The notes beneath the pieces are model-generated. The model was not told the origin of the DNA. It did not search any database and was given only the letters and a program-made list of their open reading frames with translations. Position numbers and translations under genes: made by a program. From assembly GCA_900547685.1 (NCBI GenBank), contig URHS01000052.1, forward strand, positions 1-16,458: a DNA stretch of 16,458 nucleotides, written 5' to 3'. The stretch comes from an uncultured Blautia sp. GTDB taxonomy: Bacteria; Bacillota; Clostridia; Lachnospirales; Lachnospiraceae. The stretch's first letter is position 1; every line of letters begins with the position of its first letter. Of this stretch, positions 12,198-16,458 are shown in pieces.

Positions 12198-13845
12198 AAG
12201 AAATTCTTCCGTTTTCCATCTCATACACTTTATCTGCGATTTTCATGGTAGACTGTCTATGAGATACTAAAACTACTGTTTTTTCTGTGCATTCTTCTTT
12301 TAAGGCTTTTAATATTATTCCTTCATTCAGAGAGTCCAAATTACTGGTAGGCTCATCCAACATAAGAAACGGTGCCTGATGGAGAAATGCTCTGGCAATC
12401 CCAATTCGCTGCCGTTCTCCGCCAGACAGAGTATCTCCCAATTCTCCTACCTGTGTATCATACCCCTTTGGAAGTTTTTCAATAAAACTATGAAGGGCTG
12501 CTTTTTTCGATGCCTCTATAATTTCCTCCCTGGAAGCATCCGGTTTCGCAATCCTAATATTGTTTGCTATGGTATCATGAAACAAATACGTCTCCTGTGT
12601 TACATAAGCCTCCGTATCACGTAGATTTTTTGTATTGATGTCCTTTACATTTATTCCTGAAATATTCACCCTTCCCGGGTCTGTATCCCAAAAACGCATA
12701 AACAATTTCAAAAGCGTAGATTTACCAGAGCCGCTTTTTCCATGAATACCAATAATTTTCCCCTTTGGAAAATAGACACTGTAATCTTTTAAAATCACCT
12801 GGTCTTCATAAGAAAATGTTACATGCTCACAGGAAGCATCTTTAAAGCTTACCTCTTTTTTCCCAAATACTTCCTCTACTTTAGATTCTTCTTCTAAAAT
12901 GGATAATACACGTTCTCCACTTGCCAATGTCTGGTTTAAATTATTAGAAAGATTAGAAAGCGCCACAACCGGACCAAAGGAGCCCATCATGGAGATAGTG
13001 CAAAGAACTACTGCATCCATGCTCATTTGTTGTTTTTCATAAAGCAGGAAAGTGAAAAATAACATCCCAAAAGAACTGAGCAAAATCAGAAAATTCGTAA
13101 TTGCCCTTGTGTTACCTTCCATACGGTTTAATTCTTTTTGTTTCTTTAGCAGCTCCACTGATTTTTTAGACATTTCCCTTTTTCTGTTTTCTTCCTGCCC
13201 ATATTGTATAGTTTCTTCTAAACCTCTAAGAGAATTTAATACATAACTGTTTAATTCTCCAATACCGGAACGAAATGCCATTCCTGTGGATCCACTTTTT
13301 CTTCCATTCCATAAAGGCACACCCACGCCTACCAAAAGATAAGAAACAAGTGCCCAAATACCGGCATAAATATGATATCTTCCAATAAAAAACACCATAA
13401 TGAGTGACGTAAAAAAACCAATGGCAATAGGGGAAATTGTATGAGCATAAAAAACTTCTAACAGTTCAATATCATTAGTTATAATAGAAATCAGATTTCC
13501 TTTATCCCTGCCTTCCAATTTTGCGGGACACAATTTCCGAAGTGCTGCAAACACCTTATGTCGAATAATTGCCAGTAATTTAAAAGCAATATAATGATTA
13601 CATGCCTGTTCTGCATAATGAAGAATACCTCTTAAAACTGCAAAAACAATTAGAATTTTAATATGGATTGCCACAATCGCCGGTGTATCCAAATACATCA
13701 AAGCTGTTCCTGCTAAAATGGTAAGAAAGATTGCACATAAAAAACCTGCTACACCTAAAAAAACAGCTGCCAGCATTACATGCAAAAGAGGAACAATAAG
13801 CCCGATAAGCTGTCCCATTACTTTTATTCCACTTCTTCTTTTCAC
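12196..13845 (-). CDS. CydC-like ABC half-exporter (permease fused to ATPase)
   Basis: This 549-residue inner-membrane protein partners with the gene immediately upstream. The transmembrane domain covers about residues 10-310, with CydC-like GNLISIITNDIELLEVFY at 116-133. The ATPase has Walker A GKSGSGKST at 369-377, Q-loop Gln417, signature LSGGE at 473-477, Walker B FLMLDE at 493-498 and His529. The start is GTG at 13845, overlapping the TGA of the upstream gene as GTGA, with AGGAGG 7 bases before it, so translation is coupled. The C-terminus stops at ENGRIS, lacking the roughly 20-residue tail many half-exporters have, and its stop codon shares two bases with the inverted repeat. The substrate is unknown; CydDC proteins export cysteine or glutathione or handle heme. 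Confidence 0.9.
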   Translation of the reverse strand: MKRRSGIKVMGQLIGLIVPLLHVMLAAVFLGVAGFLCAIFLTILAGTALMYLDTPAIVAIHIKILIVFAVLRGILHYAEQACNHYIAFKLLAIIRHKVFAALRKLCPAKLEGRDKGNLISIITNDIELLEVFYAHTISPIAIGFFTSLIMVFFIGRYHIYAGIWALVSYLLVGVGVPLWNGRKSGSTGMAFRSGIGELNSYVLNSLRGLEETIQYGQEENRKREMSKKSVELLKKQKELNRMEGNTRAITNFLILLSSFGMLFFTFLLYEKQQMSMDAVVLCTISMMGSFGPVVALSNLSNNLNQTLASGERVLSILEEESKVEEVFGKKEVSFKDASCEHVTFSYEDQVILKDYSVYFPKGKIIGIHGKSGSGKSTLLKLFMRFWDTDPGRVNISGINVKDINTKNLRDTEAYVTQETYLFHDTIANNIRIAKPDASREEIIEASKKAALHSFIEKLPKGYDTQVGELGDTLSGGERQRIGIARAFLHQAPFLMLDEPTSNLDSLNEGIILKALKEECTEKTVVLVSHRQSTMKIADKVYEMENGRIS

Positions 13846-15584
13846 GCCGGCACCTCCTGTTCTAATCCATAATTTTCCAGATTTTTCTGTGTTCTATACA
13901 TTTTCTTATACACTCCTGACTGTTCTATCAATTCTCTATGTGTCCCTTTTTCCACAATTTTGCCTTCACTCAGCACATAGATGCAATGGGATTTTTTTGC
14001 ATTTTCCAACCTGTGAGAAATCAACAGCACTGTTTTTGTTTCTGCCAATTGGCTAATTACATCCATAATAATTTCTTCACTTTCTACATCAATATTAGAA
14101 GCAGCTTCGTCAAAAATATAAATTTCTGTATCATGAAGCAATGCTCTTGCAATACAAAGCCTCTGGCACTGCCCTCCTGAGAAGTTACTTCCTTTTTCTG
14201 ACAATTTTGTGTAAAGCCCTTCCTGGCTATTTAAAAACTCCCATAAATTCACTTTTTTCAATACTTCTGTCATTTGTTCTTGTGTGGCATTTGGATTTCC
14301 CATGAGAAGATTTTCCTCTACTGTACCTTTAAAGAGATAACTATTGTGTCTTACTAAAGTAACATGTTCCATCAAACTCTTTTCTTTTATCTTTTTTAAA
14401 TCCATGCCTCCCAACAAAATTTTTCCCTGATACTCTCTGTTTCTTCCCAAAATCAAAGATGCAATAGTGCTTTTTCCACATCCTGACTCTCCTACCAAAG
14501 AAACAAACTGTCCTTTTTGAATATGAAAATTCACTTCTTTTAAAATCTGACGTTCCTTCTCATAAGAAAAGCTTATATTTTCAAAATTGATATCCAATTC
14601 CTGTCCTGAAAGTTCTTCTGTTCCCAGCTCTCTTTCCGGCATATCCAACAGTCGGAAAATTTTATCACTGGCTGCCATCCCGTTCATTGCAATGTGAAAG
14701 AAAGATCCCAGCAAGCGCAAAGGAATAAAAAACTCTGCTGCCAGCAATAAAATAGCAAAAGCTCCTGCAAATCCTAAACTTCCGTCCATATATTCTCTAA
14801 CCACAACAATCATTCCAACAGCTGCTCCTCCGTAAGCCACCAAATCCATAACACTAATAGAATTCAGCTGCATAGTCAGCACTTTCATAGTAATGCGTCT
14901 GAATTTTTCTGCTTCTTCATCCATTTCCTTTGCTTTTCTTTCATCAGACTGATAAATCTTCAAAGTTGTAAGTCCCTGCAAATTTTCCAGAAAGTTATCA
15001 CCTAATTCCGTATAACTGCCCCAATATTTTTTCAAAAGTCTTTTGGCAAATTTCTGTACCGCTACAATGGAAAGTGGAATAAGAGGCACACAAATCAAAA
15101 GTACCAGACTGGCTTTCCAACTGGTGAAAGAAAGCACGGCAAACAAAGTAATCGGAGCTAACAGACTATAAAAAAACTGAGGCAAGTATCTTCCAAAATA
15201 CGTTTCCAACTGTTCTACCCCTTCCACAGAAAGCTGTACCACTTCTGAGGTGGAAATCTGTTCTTTATAAGACGCACCAAGCCGTACCAGTTTCTCATAT
15301 ATCTTCTCACGCAAAATTCTTTTCACATCAGCGCTTGCCAGAAAGGATGCCTTTGATGCCTTCTTATCACTTACCATTCTAAAAGCAATAGAAATTACAC
15401 ATATCATACCTGTTGTTAAAATCTGTCTGCTTGTAATACTTCCAAATATAGCAGCATCCAAAAAATGTCCTACTGCTAAAATTGCTGCTATCTGTGCCAA
15501 CAGTCCCAGCCACTGCCAAAGTACATTTTGAACAATATATTTTTTAGAGTCTTTTAAAAGTCCTATCAATCTTTTTTTAATCAT
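13842..15584 (-). CDS. CydD-like ABC half-exporter (permease fused to ATPase)
   Basis: This 580-residue inner-membrane half-transporter forms a heterodimer with the next gene. The membrane domain covers about residues 15-310, with the CydD-type segment EGVEQLETYFGRYLPQFF at 121-138. The ATPase has A-loop Tyr341, Walker A GESGCGKST at 365-373, signature FSGGQC at 468-473, Walker B IYIFDE at 488-493 with Glu493, and His524. The usual Q-loop glutamine appears replaced by His413 (VRHNSYLF), whereas the partner keeps Gln, so the dimer is asymmetric. The start at 15584 follows AGAGGAT. It lies 17 bases after the DUF454 gene and overlaps the next gene by 4 bases, forming one operon. Confidence 0.9.
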   Translation of the reverse strand: MIKKRLIGLLKDSKKYIVQNVLWQWLGLLAQIAAILAVGHFLDAAIFGSITSRQILTTGMICVISIAFRMVSDKKASKASFLASADVKRILREKIYEKLVRLGASYKEQISTSEVVQLSVEGVEQLETYFGRYLPQFFYSLLAPITLFAVLSFTSWKASLVLLICVPLIPLSIVAVQKFAKRLLKKYWGSYTELGDNFLENLQGLTTLKIYQSDERKAKEMDEEAEKFRRITMKVLTMQLNSISVMDLVAYGGAAVGMIVVVREYMDGSLGFAGAFAILLLAAEFFIPLRLLGSFFHIAMNGMAASDKIFRLLDMPERELGTEELSGQELDINFENISFSYEKERQILKEVNFHIQKGQFVSLVGESGCGKSTIASLILGRNREYQGKILLGGMDLKKIKEKSLMEHVTLVRHNSYLFKGTVEENLLMGNPNATQEQMTEVLKKVNLWEFLNSQEGLYTKLSEKGSNFSGGQCQRLCIARALLHDTEIYIFDEAASNIDVESEEIIMDVISQLAETKTVLLISHRLENAKKSHCIYVLSEGKIVEKGTHRELIEQSGVYKKMYRTQKNLENYGLEQEVPA

Positions 15585-15601
15585 CTTCTATCCTCTTTTC
15601 G

Positions 15602-16006
15602 CTAATTAAAATTTTCTCCTGCCATACAGGTTTTCTTTACTGTTTTTATTCCCAAAGTAAAGTAAAGAATATGAAACAACCAAACCGCTGCCAAAATCAT
15701 CCTGCCAATTGGGACTTTGTCCATCATAATAAAACCAATTCCCATAAAAATTGTCATGGAAATCATTACCATAAGTTTAGCTTTTCTTGTCATCTCTTTT
15801 TTATCCATAAACGGCTCTAAATGTTTTTGATACAGAAAAGTCTGACGAAACCAATTTTCCAGTTTTCTCGAACCTCTTGCAAAACAATACAATGCCGCCA
15901 TCAAAAAGGGAACTGTAGGTAAAATCGGCAAAATGACACCAACAGCTCCTACACCCATCATTAAAAATGCAATTCCTATCCACAATCCACGTTTTGTCTT
16001 TTCCAT
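15602..16006 (-). CDS. DUF454 (YbaN-like) small membrane protein
   Basis: This 134-residue membrane protein has hydrophobic segments at about 9-40, 77-95 and 101-120. The family hallmarks LPILPTVPF (26-34) and CFARGS (41-46) are present, as in E. coli YbaN. Its biochemical function is not established. I chose the ATG at 16006 because TGGAGG precedes it by 5 bases. An in-frame ATG at 16018 has no ribosome site and is part of that same GGAGG region. It is first in the operon with the CydD/CydC-like pair, so a shared role is likely. Operator-like dyads lie upstream. Confidence 0.88.
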   Translation of the reverse strand: MEKTKRGLWIGIAFLMMGVGAVGVILPILPTVPFLMAALYCFARGSRKLENWFRQTFLYQKHLEPFMDKKEMTRKAKLMVMISMTIFMGIGFIMMDKVPIGRMILAAVWLFHILYFTLGIKTVKKTCMAGENFN

Positions 16007-16026
16007 GATTTCCTCCATACAGCAAT

Positions 16027-16044
16027 AGTTAGTCTAGGCTTACT
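16027..16044. promoter_or_regulatory. Operator-like dyad 1 upstream of the DUF454/ABC operon
   Basis: AGTTAGTCTAGGCTTACT has near-symmetric ends (AGTTA/TTACT). Its core TTAGnnTAGGCT resembles the DtxR/IdeR iron-box pattern (about 13 of 19 positions by eye). It lies 21 bases upstream of the chosen start codon. Confidence 0.4.
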
Positions 16045-16061
16045 CTATTTTCTAAAAAAAA

Positions 16062-16105
16062 TTGTCGTATTAAAGAACATTGAAATTATGCACTTAATGC
16101 GGCAA
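16062..16105. repeat. Short palindromic element with insertion-sequence-like ends
   Basis: TTGTCGTATTAA (16062-16073) and TTAATGCGGCAA (16094-16105) pair over 12 bp with two G.U pairs on the plus strand. On the minus strand it reads AAGAGTTGCCGCATTAAG, close to the arm AAGAGTTGTCTCAT of the 12042-12197 element. It may be a remnant of a related mobile element. Confidence 0.45.
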
Positions 16106-16114
16106 CTCTTTATC

Positions 16115-16132
16115 AGTTAGTCAAGAATAACT
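16115..16132. promoter_or_regulatory. Operator-like dyad 2 upstream of the DUF454/ABC operon
   Basis: AGTTAGTCAAGAATAACT has perfect AGTTA/TAACT ends and matches dyad 1 at 14 of 18 positions. On the minus strand it contains TTGACT, a possible -35 box, although no good -10 follows at the right spacing. The rest of 16133-16226 is AT-rich and holds nothing I can assign. Confidence 0.4.
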
Positions 16133-16226
16133 TATAGCACATTCTTCTATTTTTGTCAATACCAGTATATATTTTCGATATTTCCCAATATTTTTTCATT
16201 ATTTTCTGTTAATTCATGCGTTATTT

Positions 16227-16436
16227 TTGCCAGCCTATTGTTATGCATTCTTATGCTGTGCAACAAACAATATCACTCCTGTTTCGGCAGCCAATGATCT
16301 TGTGTATGGAAATAACGGAACCCTCACCAGAGCTGAATGGTTACATAATTTAGCAACAATTTTTGAAATGTCTGTGGATGATGAGACTTATCCCGAAAAT
16401 TTGCTGATGTGCGATAAAGAAGTAATAGAAGTGTAA
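16227..16436 (+). pseudogene. Probable broken fragment of an exported protein with an SLH-like segment
   Basis: This 69-codon frame from a TTG start has no ribosome site. It encodes a hydrophobic piece ending in TPVSA, like the end of a signal peptide, then NGTLTRAEWLHNLATIFEM, which resembles the start of an S-layer-homology (SLH) type segment (LTRAE...). It stops abruptly after about 20 more residues. The missing proper start and the early stop suggest the remnant of a longer surface protein damaged at both ends. A genuine small protein is less likely. Confidence 0.45.
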
Positions 16437-16458
16437 AAAATTTTGCCGTTCCTATCCG

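Noticed and set aside
12070..12270. 66-codon plus-strand open frame (MEYLYTFSEF...)
   Set aside because: It starts inside the inverted-repeat element and runs into the CydC-like gene antisense; no ribosome site and no family likeness.
1..16458. CRISPR array, prophage or complete insertion sequence
   Set aside because: No regularly spaced direct repeats, phage genes or transposase frame were found on either strand.

Overview
The window looks like chromosomal DNA from a low-GC, endospore-forming, Gram-positive anaerobe, most likely a Lachnospiraceae-type member of the Clostridia. The evidence is AT-rich sequence, strong AGGAGG-type ribosome binding sites, a sigma-G gene, tRNA-Met and tRNA-Val of Firmicutes type, a lysine (L-box) riboswitch, and a GH112 galactosyl-HexNAc phosphorylase of the kind found in gut anaerobes. 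The genus cannot be fixed from sequence alone. No phage, CRISPR array or complete insertion sequence is visible. Most of the window is housekeeping or accessory chromosome.

Left part (1-3000). A small Cys-motif protein of unknown function is divergent from proC (proline biosynthesis). The proC 3' side carries a 19-bp AT-only hairpin and a possible 23-codon micro-ORF on the minus strand. Next come two minus-strand tRNA genes (Val then Met in transcription order) with a strong promoter and a terminator, and then sigG, the late forespore sigma factor.

Middle part (3000-11200). A MATE efflux pump and an AraC-family regulator overlap by 8 bp and form a plus-strand operon. They converge on a GH112 phosphorylase and share a bidirectional terminator with it. 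Upstream of the phosphorylase, on the same minus strand, is an NhaC-superfamily transporter whose leader contains a canonical lysine riboswitch. This makes lysine the likely substrate rather than simple Na+/H+ exchange. Between the riboswitch terminator and the transporter lie a second promoter-like sequence, a bulged stem and a second terminator-like hairpin that the L-box does not explain. Upstream again is a LytR-CpsA-Psr cell-wall ligase with an extra extracytoplasmic domain.

Right part (11200-16458). A cytidylate-kinase-like protein on the plus strand converges on a three-gene minus-strand operon: a DUF454 membrane protein and two CydD/CydC-like ABC half-exporters coupled by a GTGA overlap. 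A 156-bp inverted-repeat element lies exactly between the convergent genes, and its right arm supplies part of the stop codon of the last ABC gene. Upstream of the operon are two operator-like dyads and a small palindromic element whose end resembles that of the 156-bp element. The window ends in what looks like a broken fragment of an exported protein with an SLH-like segment.

The most rewarding points are the lysine riboswitch with its second attenuator-like layer, the 156-bp inverted-repeat element, and the paired dyads in front of the DUF454/ABC operon. No wholly new multi-gene system is evident.
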